Below, one piece after another: positions 56,016-64,000 of a DNA stretch of 64,000 nucleotides. The DNA lies in assembly GCA_965208395.1 (NCBI GenBank), contig CBDBON010000002.1, forward strand, positions 62,001 through 126,000, written 5' to 3'. The position numbers and the translations under genes were made by a program. Position 1 is the first letter of the stretch; each line of letters opens with the position of its first letter. The notes under the pieces are model-generated. The model was not told the DNA's origin and searched no databases. It saw nothing but the letters and a program-made list of their open reading frames with translations. This DNA comes from CBDBON01 sp965208395 (GTDB lineage Bacteria; Chloroflexota; Dehalococcoidia; Lucifugimonadales; CBDBON01).

Positions 56016-56813
56016 ATGATCGGAGACCTCAGCGGCAGGACGGCGCTGGTGACCGGGGCCGGATCGGGCATCGGCAGGGGGATCGCGCTCACGCTGGCCG
56101 AGCAGGGCGCGTCGGTGGCCGCCACAGACCTCAGCCCGGAGTCGGCGCAGGCGACTGCGGACGCCATGACCGTCGTTGCTAGCCTGGCGATGGCGCTCGA
56201 CGTCACCAACCGGTCGGCGGTGGATGCTGTCGTGGACCGGATCGTCTCCGAATGGGGCCATGTCGACATCCTGGTGAACAATGCGGGCATCCCCTCCGGG
56301 TCGGTGGTGGGCGGCGAGGACAGCGAAGAGGACTGGGACAGGACATTCGCGGTGAACGTGAAGGGGACGGTCCACTGCTGCGAGGCGCTGATCCCCCACA
56401 TGAGGGAGCGGCGCTACGGGAAGATCATCAATATCGCCTCGATGGCCGGCCACTCGCCGAGACGGAGCTCGGGGGCCTATGCCGCGAGCAAGGCTGCGGT
56501 GCTGAGGCACACGAAGGGCCTAGCCGACTCCCTGGCGGCTGACAACATCAACGTCAACGCCATCTGCCCGGGCGCGGTATGGACGCGGTTCCAGGAGGAG
56601 ACGTCCGAGATCAGCCAGAGCAGGGACCCGTCGCTCGCCGGTAGGTCGCTCGAGGACTTGTTCCTCGACCGGTACGAGTCGGTCATACCGCTCGGCCGGC
56701 CCCAGACGCCGGAGGACATCGGCAAGATGGCGGCCTTCCTCGCCTCCGAGGACTCGCGGAACGTGACCGGCCAGTGCATACACGTCGACGGCGGCGTCAT
56801 CCTCCGCGACTGA
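56016..56813 (+). CDS. short-chain dehydrogenase/reductase
   Basis: A 265-residue classical SDR. The nucleotide site is TGAGSGIGRG, the NNAG motif appears as LVNNAGIPSG, and the active-site residues are the Ser of IINIASMAG, Tyr in SGAYAASKAAV and Lys four residues later. The C-terminal NVTGQCIHVDGGVILRD is typical. ATG 56016 has TAGGAGCGAG upstream and a TACAAT -10 at 55974. It is divergent from the Ldh-type dehydrogenase and upstream of an MFS transporter. Confidence 0.93.
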   Translation: MIGDLSGRTALVTGAGSGIGRGIALTLAEQGASVAATDLSPESAQATADAMTVVASLAMALDVTNRSAVDAVVDRIVSEWGHVDILVNNAGIPSGSVVGGEDSEEDWDRTFAVNVKGTVHCCEALIPHMRERRYGKIINIASMAGHSPRRSSGAYAASKAAVLRHTKGLADSLAADNINVNAICPGAVWTRFQEETSEISQSRDPSLAGRSLEDLFLDRYESVIPLGRPQTPEDIGKMAAFLASEDSRNVTGQCIHVDGGVILRD

Positions 56814-56924
56814 TTTGTTTCAGGCGGGGCGGGAGAGTCCTCTTCCCCACCTTCCCTCAGGGCGCGGAAAGCGATAGGCGTCCCTCGCGCCCCTGCCCGC
56901 GGACAGGGATTTAGACAGGAAAGA

Positions 56925-58196
56925 ATGCCGGACCTCCGTTCGATAGCCGACTGGCGCCCGAAGACGCCCTTCTTCTACGGCTGGGTGGTGCTGGGCGCTG
57001 CTGCCCTCGGGGTCTTTGCGGCGACCGGCTTGACCCAGCTGGTGCTGGGCGGGATCCAGAACCTCATCTTCGAGGAGATGGGGTGGGACCGCGGAGTGAT
57101 TGCATACGGCGTCACCATAGGCACGTGGGCTTCGGGCCTCCTGACTCCCCTCTTCGGAGCCCTCGTCGACCGTCACGGGCCGCGTCTGCTGATGCCCGCC
57201 GGTCTCGTGATCGTCGGCGTGTGCCTCTTCGGACTCTCTGGGATAGGCGCCGTGTGGCACTTCTACGCCGCCTACATCGTCGGCAGGGCGATCACGAACC
57301 CGACGCTGATCGGCGTCGTCCCCCGGACGGTCGCCGTCAACTTCTTCCAGCGCCGGCGCAACTTCGCCCTCGGCCTGCAGGCGATGCAGCGCCCCGTCGC
57401 GGGGGCGGTGAACATCCAGGTGATCTCGCTCATCGCCCAGAGCTACAGCTGGCGCGCGGCCTACCGGGCGCTCGGGGTGTTCTCCCTTCTGCTGGTCGTG
57501 CCCTTCCTGCTGCTGATGCGAAGGCGCCCTGAGGACATCGGACTGAGACCGGACGGCGACAGCGCGCCTGTGTCGAGGGGGGCGGCGGGCTCCGGCGCGC
57601 TCGGAGAGGTCTCGTGGAGAGCGCGGGAGGCGCTCGTCACCCCTGCCTTCCGCCTCATCCTCGCCGCCGAGGCGCTCATCATACTCAACGCGGGCGCGAT
57701 CGACTTCCAGATCGTGCCCTATCTGAGGGACGCCGGGCTGCCGTTGGCCTACGCGGCTCTGGCGTTGAGCCTGACCTCTCTGCTCGGAGCGGTGGTCAAC
57801 CCGGTGTGGGGCTTCCTGGCCGACCGGCTGTCGCCGCGGACGGTGGCGTTGATCATGATACCGGTCACCGCGGGGGTAACCTCGCTGCTGCTGACAGTCC
57901 ACTCGGGGATGGCCGGCTTCGCCATAGTGATCGGCTGGGGCATCGTATCGGGCGGACTGGGGATGCTGGGGAGCATGATGCTTGCGGATTTCTTCGGACG
58001 GGGGTCGTTCGGGACAATCGCCGGGCTGACCGGACCGGTGCAGCTCGGTTTCCTGGGACTTGGCCCCACCTTCGGGTCGACGCTCTTCAGCTTGACGGAG
58101 GGATACACGGCGCTGTTCGCCTACTCGGTGGCCGCCTATGGAGTCTCGATGCTCCTCATCTACGCAGTGAAGAGACCGGTCCACAGAAAAGGTTGA
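56925..58196 (+). CDS. MFS transporter (monocarboxylate/oxalate-antiporter type)
   Basis: A 423-residue transporter with twelve helices. It begins FFYGWVVLGAAALGVFAATG, the hallmark of the oxalate/formate and monocarboxylate porter group, and has the loop motif GALVDRHGPRLLM and GFLADRLSPRTVAL in the second half. An organic-acid substrate fits the dehydrogenases around it. It lies 111 bp after the SDR gene. Confidence 0.9.
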   Translation: MPDLRSIADWRPKTPFFYGWVVLGAAALGVFAATGLTQLVLGGIQNLIFEEMGWDRGVIAYGVTIGTWASGLLTPLFGALVDRHGPRLLMPAGLVIVGVCLFGLSGIGAVWHFYAAYIVGRAITNPTLIGVVPRTVAVNFFQRRRNFALGLQAMQRPVAGAVNIQVISLIAQSYSWRAAYRALGVFSLLLVVPFLLLMRRRPEDIGLRPDGDSAPVSRGAAGSGALGEVSWRAREALVTPAFRLILAAEALIILNAGAIDFQIVPYLRDAGLPLAYAALALSLTSLLGAVVNPVWGFLADRLSPRTVALIMIPVTAGVTSLLLTVHSGMAGFAIVIGWGIVSGGLGMLGSMMLADFFGRGSFGTIAGLTGPVQLGFLGLGPTFGSTLFSLTEGYTALFAYSVAAYGVSMLLIYAVKRPVHRKG

Positions 58197-58266
58197 GACC
58201 GGGGGTTGTGTAGATTCCCGATCTCTTTCAAGATACAAGTATGGAAGGACGCAGGTACAGGCCTCA

Positions 58267-59418
58267 TTGAACGACTCCTGTGAGGTGGCCGTCGTCGGGG
58301 GCGGAGCGGCGGGTAGCGCGGTCTGCTTCTATCTGGCGGCGGCCGGAGTGGACGCTGTGCTGGTCGAGCGCGACGGCGTGGCGGCGCACGCGTCCGGCTA
58401 CTCGGCCGGCGGACTCAATCCGCTGCAGGGCGCGGGCATCCCCGGCCCGCTGGGCCCGATGGCCATCGAGTCGTACAGGATGCACCTTGCGCTGTGGGAG
58501 CCGCTCATCGCGGAGACAGGGATCGACTTCGCCCCGTGCATCATCTCGGTGGTGGCGGCCGCCTTCGACGAGTCGGAGATGCCCGGTGTCCGCGAAACGG
58601 CAAGGCTGCACGAGCGGGAGGAGGGGTTTTCCGGCGCGATCCTCGAGGAGTCGGAGCTGTACCGCATGGCTCCCGGCCTTGCGACGGGGGCGGTCGGAGG
58701 TGTCCACACCCGAGGCAACGCGGCGCTCGACAGCTACCTCTACACCGTCGCGCTGACCCGCCGGGCGGAGCAGCTCGGTGCCCGCGTTCGCACGGGCGCC
58801 GCGAGGGGCCTCCGGACGGACGGGGACCGGGTGGAGGCGGTACTGCTGGAGGATGGTGAGCTCTCGTGCGGGGAGGTGGTGCTGGCGATGGGGCCGTGGT
58901 CCGCGTCAGCGGAGTCGTGGCTCGCCGCCGCCGTGCCGGTCACGCCTCTCAGGGGCGAGATCGTCCGCACCGATGCGCCTGGCGTTTCTTTCGAGCATGA
59001 CCTGTCCGGGCGCGGCGTCTCTCTGCACCGGAGGGGAGACCAGGTGTGGATTGGGACGACGGAGGAGCGGCGTGGCTTCGACGTGGAGCCGGACGCTGCG
59101 GTGCGGAGGTCGCTCATGGAGTCTGCGGCGCGGCTCGTCCCGGCTATGGCGGAGGCCCGTCCGGTGAGGCATACCGTCTGCCTGAGGCCGGTGAGCCCCG
59201 ACTGGCTCCCGATCGTGGGCCGGGCCCCGGGCTGGAGAAATGCGTGGCTGGCGACCGGCGCGGGGAAGAAGGGGGTGCTGATCAGCCCCGGCATGGGCAG
59301 GGCGGTGTCCGATCTGATAACGGAGGGGCGCACGGAGATGCCGGTAGGGCCGTTCTCGCCGGAGCGGTTCGAGGCGGAACACTCCGCCTCTTCCCCCGGC
59401 TCTGCGGGGGAAGATTGA
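58267..59418 (+). CDS. FAD-dependent amine/amino-acid oxidase (DAO family)
   Basis: A 383-residue flavoprotein of the D-amino-acid oxidase family (glycine oxidase, sarcosine oxidase beta). The FAD site is VAVVGGGAAGSAVCFYLAAAG followed by ERDGVAAHASGYSAGGLNP, and the C-terminal FAD-binding motif is WLATGAGKKGVLISPGMG. Substrate is a secondary or primary amine but unknown. The start is TTG 58267. The last about 10 residues (SSPGSAGED) and the stop are encoded by REP copy E, so the natural C-terminus has been replaced or extended. Confidence 0.86.
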   Translation: MNDSCEVAVVGGGAAGSAVCFYLAAAGVDAVLVERDGVAAHASGYSAGGLNPLQGAGIPGPLGPMAIESYRMHLALWEPLIAETGIDFAPCIISVVAAAFDESEMPGVRETARLHEREEGFSGAILEESELYRMAPGLATGAVGGVHTRGNAALDSYLYTVALTRRAEQLGARVRTGAARGLRTDGDRVEAVLLEDGELSCGEVVLAMGPWSASAESWLAAAVPVTPLRGEIVRTDAPGVSFEHDLSGRGVSLHRRGDQVWIGTTEERRGFDVEPDAAVRRSLMESAARLVPAMAEARPVRHTVCLRPVSPDWLPIVGRAPGWRNAWLATGAGKKGVLISPGMGRAVSDLITEGRTEMPVGPFSPERFEAEHSASSPGSAGED

Positions 59419-59431
59419 GATGGGGGCTCTT
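59387..59431 (+). repeat. REP-like palindrome, copy E, joining two genes
   Basis: CTCTTCCCCC GGCTCTG CGGGGGAAGA followed by TTGAGATGGGGGCTCTT. It provides the oxidase stop codon (TGA 59416-59418) and the purine-rich leader of the lipoprotein whose ATG is at 59432. Confidence 0.85.
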
Positions 59432-60364
59432 ATGCGATTGACGGGGTTAGCCCTCCTTCTCGCCGCTCTCCTCGCCGCCTGCGGGGCGGAAGAGGTGTCT
59501 CCGCCCGCGGCTGTCCCCTCGCCCATTCCCGCCCCCTCGCCCGCCGCCGCTACCGCGCCGTCTGACGAGCTGCGGATCGCGTTTGCGGTCACCGACCTGA
59601 GCGTGGGCAGGAACCGGGTGGCGTTCGGACTGCTGGCAGAGGAGGAGGGGCCGCTCAGGGACGCAGAAGTGGAGCTCTCGACCTATTTCCTGACGGGCGA
59701 GACGCAGGAGGGGCCGCTGGAGACAGTGCCTGCGGTGTTCCGGCGGTGGCCCGTCGGAGCGGGAGGGGTCTACACGGCATACGTCACATTCGACCGGTCG
59801 GGCAGGTGGGGCCTCGCCGCCGTCGCGGTCGGGGCGGACGGGTCGCGTCGGGAGGCGTCGGCCTACGTGGACGTGGTGGAGGAGAGCCTGGTCCCTCAGG
59901 TCGGCTCCCCGGCTGTCCGCAGCGAGACCAAAAGGGCGCGGGACGTCGACCGGCTGGAGGAGATGACGACCGACCCGGACCCCGCCCCGGAGCTCTACTC
60001 GATGAGCGTCGCCGAGGCGCTGGATGCGGACGCCCCGCTCGTCGTCACCTTCTCAACGCCCGGCTACTGCCAGACCGCGACGTGCGGCCCGCAGCTGGAG
60101 GTGGTCAAGGCGCTGCAGCGCGAGCACGGCGGACGCTCCGGCTTCATCCACGTCGAGGTATACGACAATCCGCTGGAGATCCAGGGAGACTTGAGTAGGG
60201 CCCGCGTGGCGCCGGCAGTCTCCGAGTGGAGGCTTCCCAGCGAGCCGTGGACCTTCGTCGTGGACGCCGGCGGTATCGTCCGAGCCCGGTTCGAGGGCTT
60301 CGCGACGCGGGAGGAGCTTGAGGCGGCCCTGCTCTCCGTGCTCGACACCACCCGTTCGCCCTGA
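59432..60364 (+). CDS. thioredoxin-fold lipoprotein
   Basis: A 310-residue lipoprotein with signal RLTGLALLLAALLAACGAEE (lipobox LAAC) and a Pro-rich linker. Residues 45-150 form a beta domain, and residues 185-305 a thioredoxin-like domain with VVTFSTPGYCQTATCGPQ, giving a CxxxxC rather than CxxC cysteine pair, and later VDAGGIVRARFEGF. It probably handles thiols or delivers metals on the outer face. ATG 59432 is preferred over ATG 59420, which lies inside REP copy E. The stop TGA and the last residues (TTRSP) lie in another repeat (60352-60410). Confidence 0.78.
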   Translation: MRLTGLALLLAALLAACGAEEVSPPAAVPSPIPAPSPAAATAPSDELRIAFAVTDLSVGRNRVAFGLLAEEEGPLRDAEVELSTYFLTGETQEGPLETVPAVFRRWPVGAGGVYTAYVTFDRSGRWGLAAVAVGADGSRREASAYVDVVEESLVPQVGSPAVRSETKRARDVDRLEEMTTDPDPAPELYSMSVAEALDADAPLVVTFSTPGYCQTATCGPQLEVVKALQREHGGRSGFIHVEVYDNPLEIQGDLSRARVAPAVSEWRLPSEPWTFVVDAGGIVRARFEGFATREELEAALLSVLDTTRSP

Positions 60365-60410
60365 GCCTGTCGAAGGGCCCGCCGTGGTTCGACGGGCTCG
60401 CCACGAACGG
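60352..60410. repeat. long palindromic repeat (GAGCCTGTCGAA family), complete copy
   Basis: CCGTTCG, CCCTGAGCCTGTCGAA, a short centre, TTCGACGGGCTCG and CGAACGG form a nearly perfect long inverted repeat. It supplies the stop codon of the lipoprotein gene and lies about 110 bp before mfd. Partial copies are at 253-274 and 30997-31020. Confidence 0.85.
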
Positions 60411-60518
60411 CTTGGGAATCGGGCACTGCAGCCGTGCTAGAATGGCCCGATCGAGGCTAGCTCGGCGCACCCTGCGCAGGGCTGGCCCTCTCGGCGTTCT
60501 GGGCGCGAGGTGGTTGCT

Positions 60519-63500
60519 TTGAGCTTGAGCGTGTTGGGCAGTCTGCTGGAGTCGGCGCCGCAGTACCGGTCGATTCTCGACGAGGTACGCCGTCCGCGCG
60601 CCGACGCGAAGGTCCAGGTGCTCGCCAGCGCCGCGCCGTTCGTCCTGGCCACCCTGGCCCGGTCCCTCGACGCGCCCGCGCTGGTGGTCACGCCACGGCC
60701 CGAGCAAGCGAGGCGCATGTACGAGCAGATCTCCCTGTGGTCGGACCCGTCCGCCACGGTCCTCCACTTCCCTGAAAACGAGAGCCTGCCCTTCGAGCGG
60801 CTGGTCTCGGACGCCGACACGACGCGCCAGCGGCTCGAGGCGCTCTCCGTTCTGGCTGGCTCTGAGGAGTGTCAGCCGCTCGTCGTGGCCTCCGCGTCGG
60901 CGCTGACGCAGAAGACGATCGACCCCGACCGGTTCCGTTCGAGCAGCCACACCCTTCGGCGTGGCGACACCGTCGACATGGAGGAGCTCCTGGGGCGGTG
61001 GCGGAGGATGGGCTACCGGTTCGAGCCGGTCGTCTACGCCGTCGGCGACGCGAGCAGGCGCGGGGGCATCCTGGACATCTATCCGGCGGGCTCCGACGCG
61101 CCCGCTCGCATCGAGCTGTGGGGGAACGAGGTCGACAGCATCCGGCTGTTCGATCCCGAGACGCAGCGCTCCACCGAGGTGGTCGACGCCGTCTCGGTCG
61201 GGCCGGCCGGGGAGACGCTGCCCGGCCTGGCGGACCCCGGCGCGGTGGAGCGCGTGACCGCGATGATGGACTTCGCCAACTGCACCGAGGCCAGTAGGGA
61301 GCGGCTTCTCCATGAGATGGAGCTGCTGGCCGGAGGACATGAGGTCGAGGAGATCGAGTTCTACGCCGGCCTCCTATCGACGGGCCTGCTGCTCGACTAT
61401 CTGCCGGATGAGTCGCTGCTGGTGATGGCGGGGCCGTCCGAGATCGTGGAGGCCGCCTGGGCGGAGGAGGAGCGGGCGCACGGCCTGCGCCGGACGAAGG
61501 AGGGACGAGGGGACCTGCCGACCAACTTCCCCTCGTCACAGGTCCAGTGGCGCGAGGTGGAGGAGCGGCTTGCCGGCTTCCCGCGCCGGCTGGAGGTGCT
61601 CTCCTGGGGGACGGAGGAGTTGACGTATGGCACGGTCCACGTCCTGCCGGTCTCCTCCCCGCCGGCCTTCCTCGGTAAGCTCGACAGCTTTGTGGAGGAG
61701 GCGGAGGAGTTGACGACGGAGGGGCATGTCGTCGTCGCCGTCACGTCCCACGCCAGGAGGCTGGGCGAGATCCTGGACGAGGGCGGCGTGCCTTCGCGTC
61801 TGCCGGAGTCGCTGGAGATCTTTCCGGACACCGGCGTGGTCACGATGCTCCAGTCGCCCGGGGCGGGTTTGAGCGACGGATTCGTCCTGAATGTGGAGGG
61901 CCGGCGGCTGGCGCTCTTCTGCGACACCGAGATATTCGGCACGACGAAGCAGCGGCGGATGCGGAGGCGCGTGTCCGGCCGGCGGGCCGCCGAGATGTCC
62001 GATCTGTCGCCGGGCGACTACGTGGTGCACGTCGAGCACGGGATCGGCCGGTTCATGGGCACGGGACGTCTGTCCGATGACGAGGGCGGAGGGGAGTACC
62101 TGTTGCTCCACTACGCGAACCAGGACAAGCTGTACGTTCCGGTGGGGCACCTGGACCGGGTTACTCCGTACGTGGCCCCGCTGGACCAGCCGCCGTCGCT
62201 CACCCGCCTGGGAACATCGGAGTGGCGCCGCGCAAAGGCGCGGGCAGTCCGGTCGACGCGGAAGATGGCCGCCGAGCTGCTCAGCCTCTACGCGGCGCGC
62301 GAGCTGGTCGACGGCCACGAGACGGCTCCCGACACGCAGTGGCAGACGGAGCTGGAGGAGTCGTTCCCCTACGAGGAGACGCCCGACCAGGCGGCGACGA
62401 TATCCGACGTGAAGGCCGACATGGAGTCGGGACGGCCCATGGACCGGCTCGTCTGCGGGGACGTGGGCTATGGGAAGACGGAGATCGCGCTCCGGGCTGC
62501 CTTCAAGACGGTGATGGACGGAAGGCAGGTGGCGGTGCTGGTGCCGACGACGGTGCTCGCTCAGCAGCACTACGTCACCTTCTCCCAGCGTCTCGGCCCT
62601 TTCCCGACGACGGTGGAGGTGCTGAGCCGCTTCCGGACCGATCGGGAGCAGCGGGAGGTCGTCGAGGGACTGGTCTCGGGCCGGGTCGACATATGCATAG
62701 GGACGCACAGGCTGATCCAGAAGGACGTGAGGTTCAGGGACCTCGGGCTGGTGGTGGTGGACGAGGAGCAGCGCTTCGGGGTCGCCCACAAGGAGCGCCT
62801 GAAGCGGATGCGCGAGGAGGTGGACGTGCTGACGTTGACGGCGACGCCTATCCCGCGGACGCTCCACATGTCGCTGGCGGGGGTGCGCGACATGAGCATG
62901 ATCGAGACGCCCCCTGAGGAGCGCCTGCCCATCAAGACCTACGTCTCGGAGTTCAGCGACGAGCTGATCCGGGAGGCGATCCTGAGGGAGCTCGACCGTC
63001 AGGGGCAGGTCTACTTCCTGCACAACCGGGTCCACAGCATCGACAATATGGGCGGCTACATCCGGGCGCTGGCGCCGCAGGCGCGTATAGGGGTGGCGCA
63101 CGGCCAGATGCCCGAGGGCGAGCTGGAGCGGACTATGACGCGCTTCGCCGAGGGCGAGATGGACGTCCTGGTGTGCACGACGATCATCGAGTCGGGCCTC
63201 GACATACCCAACGTCAACACCCTCATTATCAATCGCGCCGACGCATTCGGGCTGGCCCAGCTCTACCAGCTCAGGGGCCGGGTGGGGCGCAGCGCCCGGC
63301 GCGCCTACACCTACCTGCTGGTCCCGCGTGCTCGCGGCCTGACGGAGGCGGCGGAGCGGCGGCTGAAGGCGATGCTGGCGGCGACGGAGCTGGGCGCGGG
63401 GTTCCGCATCGCGATGAAGGACCTGGAGATCCGCGGCGCGGGCAACATCCTCGGCTCCGAGCAGAGCGGTCATATCAACGCCGTCGGCTTCGATCTCTAC

Positions 63501-64000
63501 ACGCGCATGCTGTCGGGCGCGGTGGAGGACCTGAGGGCGCGCCGCGCCCTGGGCCAGACCCGTCCGGAAGAGTGGGACGGGGAGGGGCCCGAGCCGTTCG
63601 ACGCCCTGCGCCCGCCGGAGCAGCCGGTCGTGGAGCTCGGGATTCCGGCGAGCGTCCCGCAGGAGTACGTCGGCGACCTGACGACGCGGCTGGGCATCTA
63701 CCAACGGCTGGCGGCGCTCGGCACTCTCCCGGAGGTGGACGACCTGGAGCGGGAGATGGTCGACCGGTTCGGACCGGTGCCTGTGGAGACGCAGGACCTG
63801 CTCTACCTCGCCAGGCTGCGGCAGCGGGCGGCGGCGGCCGGGGTGGAGTCAGTCCTCAGGCGGGACTCCGCGGTCGTGCTCCAGCTGAAGGACGAGGTGG
63901 GCGGAGCCGGCGAGGCGCTGCGCAAGACGCTCGGGAGGGGGTTCACGGTCGGCAATACGCAGATCAGGATGAGCGTGTCGAAGAGCCGTCGGGGCTGGCA
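60519..64000 (+). CDS. mfd: transcription-repair coupling factor Mfd (continues past right edge)
   Basis: About 1160 codons are present, starting at TTG 60519 with GAGGTGG 5 bp upstream. Mfd removes RNA polymerase stalled at lesions and recruits UvrA. The N-terminal UvrB-like domain (ARRMYEQISLW, FPENESLPFERL) is followed by the RNA polymerase interaction domain (GDYVVHVEHGIGRF, YVPVGHLDRV near residue 510-550) and the RecG-like translocase: Walker A CGDVGYGKTEIALRA (about residue 645), Walker B VVVDEEQRFGV (DEEQ), TATPIPRTLHMSL, and the TRG region VHGQMPEGELE-like. The C-terminal TRCF domain has begun before the window ends. uvrA lies 9 kb upstream. Confidence 0.97.
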   Translation, partial: MSLSVLGSLLESAPQYRSILDEVRRPRADAKVQVLASAAPFVLATLARSLDAPALVVTPRPEQARRMYEQISLWSDPSATVLHFPENESLPFERLVSDADTTRQRLEALSVLAGSEECQPLVVASASALTQKTIDPDRFRSSSHTLRRGDTVDMEELLGRWRRMGYRFEPVVYAVGDASRRGGILDIYPAGSDAPARIELWGNEVDSIRLFDPETQRSTEVVDAVSVGPAGETLPGLADPGAVERVTAMMDFANCTEASRERLLHEMELLAGGHEVEEIEFYAGLLSTGLLLDYLPDESLLVMAGPSEIVEAAWAEEERAHGLRRTKEGRGDLPTNFPSSQVQWREVEERLAGFPRRLEVLSWGTEELTYGTVHVLPVSSPPAFLGKLDSFVEEAEELTTEGHVVVAVTSHARRLGEILDEGGVPSRLPESLEIFPDTGVVTMLQSPGAGLSDGFVLNVEGRRLALFCDTEIFGTTKQRRMRRRVSGRRAAEMSDLSPGDYVVHVEHGIGRFMGTGRLSDDEGGGEYLLLHYANQDKLYVPVGHLDRVTPYVAPLDQPPSLTRLGTSEWRRAKARAVRSTRKMAAELLSLYAARELVDGHETAPDTQWQTELEESFPYEETPDQAATISDVKADMESGRPMDRLVCGDVGYGKTEIALRAAFKTVMDGRQVAVLVPTTVLAQQHYVTFSQRLGPFPTTVEVLSRFRTDREQREVVEGLVSGRVDICIGTHRLIQKDVRFRDLGLVVVDEEQRFGVAHKERLKRMREEVDVLTLTATPIPRTLHMSLAGVRDMSMIETPPEERLPIKTYVSEFSDELIREAILRELDRQGQVYFLHNRVHSIDNMGGYIRALAPQARIGVAHGQMPEGELERTMTRFAEGEMDVLVCTTIIESGLDIPNVNTLIINRADAFGLAQLYQLRGRVGRSARRAYTYLLVPRARGLTEAAERRLKAMLAATELGAGFRIAMKDLEIRGAGNILGSEQSGHINAVGFDLYTRMLSGAVEDLRARRALGQTRPEEWDGEGPEPFDALRPPEQPVVELGIPASVPQEYVGDLTTRLGIYQRLAALGTLPEVDDLEREMVDRFGPVPVETQDLLYLARLRQRAAAAGVESVLRRDSAVVLQLKDEVGGAGEALRKTLGRGFTVGNTQIRMSVSKSRRGW

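Noticed and set aside
56820..58238. A 472-codon minus-strand frame opposite the MFS transporter
   Set aside because: Low-complexity His/Arg/Glu composition and no family; the plus-strand transporter explains the region.
61536..63704. A 722-codon minus-strand frame under mfd
   Set aside because: It is antisense to highly conserved Mfd helicase motifs and has no recognisable domain.

Overview
The window is a high-GC bacterial chromosome segment with dense, often overlapping genes, frequent GTG and TTG starts and several very short or absent 5' leaders. Gene content and the style of its dispersed palindromic repeats suggest a Chloroflexota lineage of the Dehalococcoidia/SAR202 kind. That placement is an inference from overall character, not from a marker-gene tree. 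I saw no rRNA, tRNA or CRISPR array.

Layout. 1-4260: a phage or gene-transfer-agent-like remnant (portal, large terminase, zinc-ribbon protein on the minus strand), then an XRE regulator, a tiny membrane protein and an ImmA/IrrE-like protein that has lost its catalytic glutamate. 4400-10430: a 37-codon upstream ORF plus terminator that looks like a ribosome-controlled attenuator, followed by two permease-permease-ATPase drug-exporter modules separated by a GNAT acetyltransferase. 10470-13490: a patch of decay (transposase N-terminus fused in frame to a gutted metal-binding lipoprotein, truncated NYN gene) and an ERG4/ERG24-type sterol reductase. 13500-18490: recA, a CNNM/CorC transporter, an AIM24 protein and tilS. 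18490-23530: an inserted metal-chelate uptake island (binding protein, MATE exporter, FecCD permease, FecE ATPase) bracketed by imperfect direct repeats made from the overlapping 3' ends of tilS and the nicotinate phosphoribosyltransferase gene. 23525-30104: NAD salvage (nicotinate phosphoribosyltransferase, nicotinamidase-like hydrolase), a glycosyltransferase and purF-purM-purH. 30245-36402: a minus-strand copper-handling cluster including a CopC-CopD-cytochrome c fusion and a His-rich exported protein, followed upstream by trpB. 37671-38537: fmdB and a UGSC-family gene with an in-frame UGA. 38540-48323: methyltransferases, HicBA, Phd-VapC and a DUF2283 pair, LiaF-like and DUF1461 membrane proteins, mazG, an MFS exporter with an operator over its promoter, an inositol-phosphatase-family gene, and a second UGA-interrupted gene (DUF3179). 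48430-64000: uvrA, larB, the three-Cys-motif/TcmP pair, a phased 11-bp repeat array, a dehydrogenase, an SDR, an MFS transporter, an FAD oxidoreductase, a thioredoxin-fold lipoprotein and mfd running off the right edge.

The strongest unexpected signal is two independent genes (UGSC family and DUF3179) whose reading frame continues across a single UGA placed where the family has a redox cysteine. Each is followed 19-20 nt later by a small hairpin with a G at the start of its loop, as in bacterial SECIS elements. Together they imply that this organism inserts selenocysteine and that both genes would be mis-annotated as broken.

A second theme is the reach of short palindromic repeats into coding sequence. 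They supply start-proximal sequence, stop codons, an N-terminal extension and an internal in-frame insertion in several genes.
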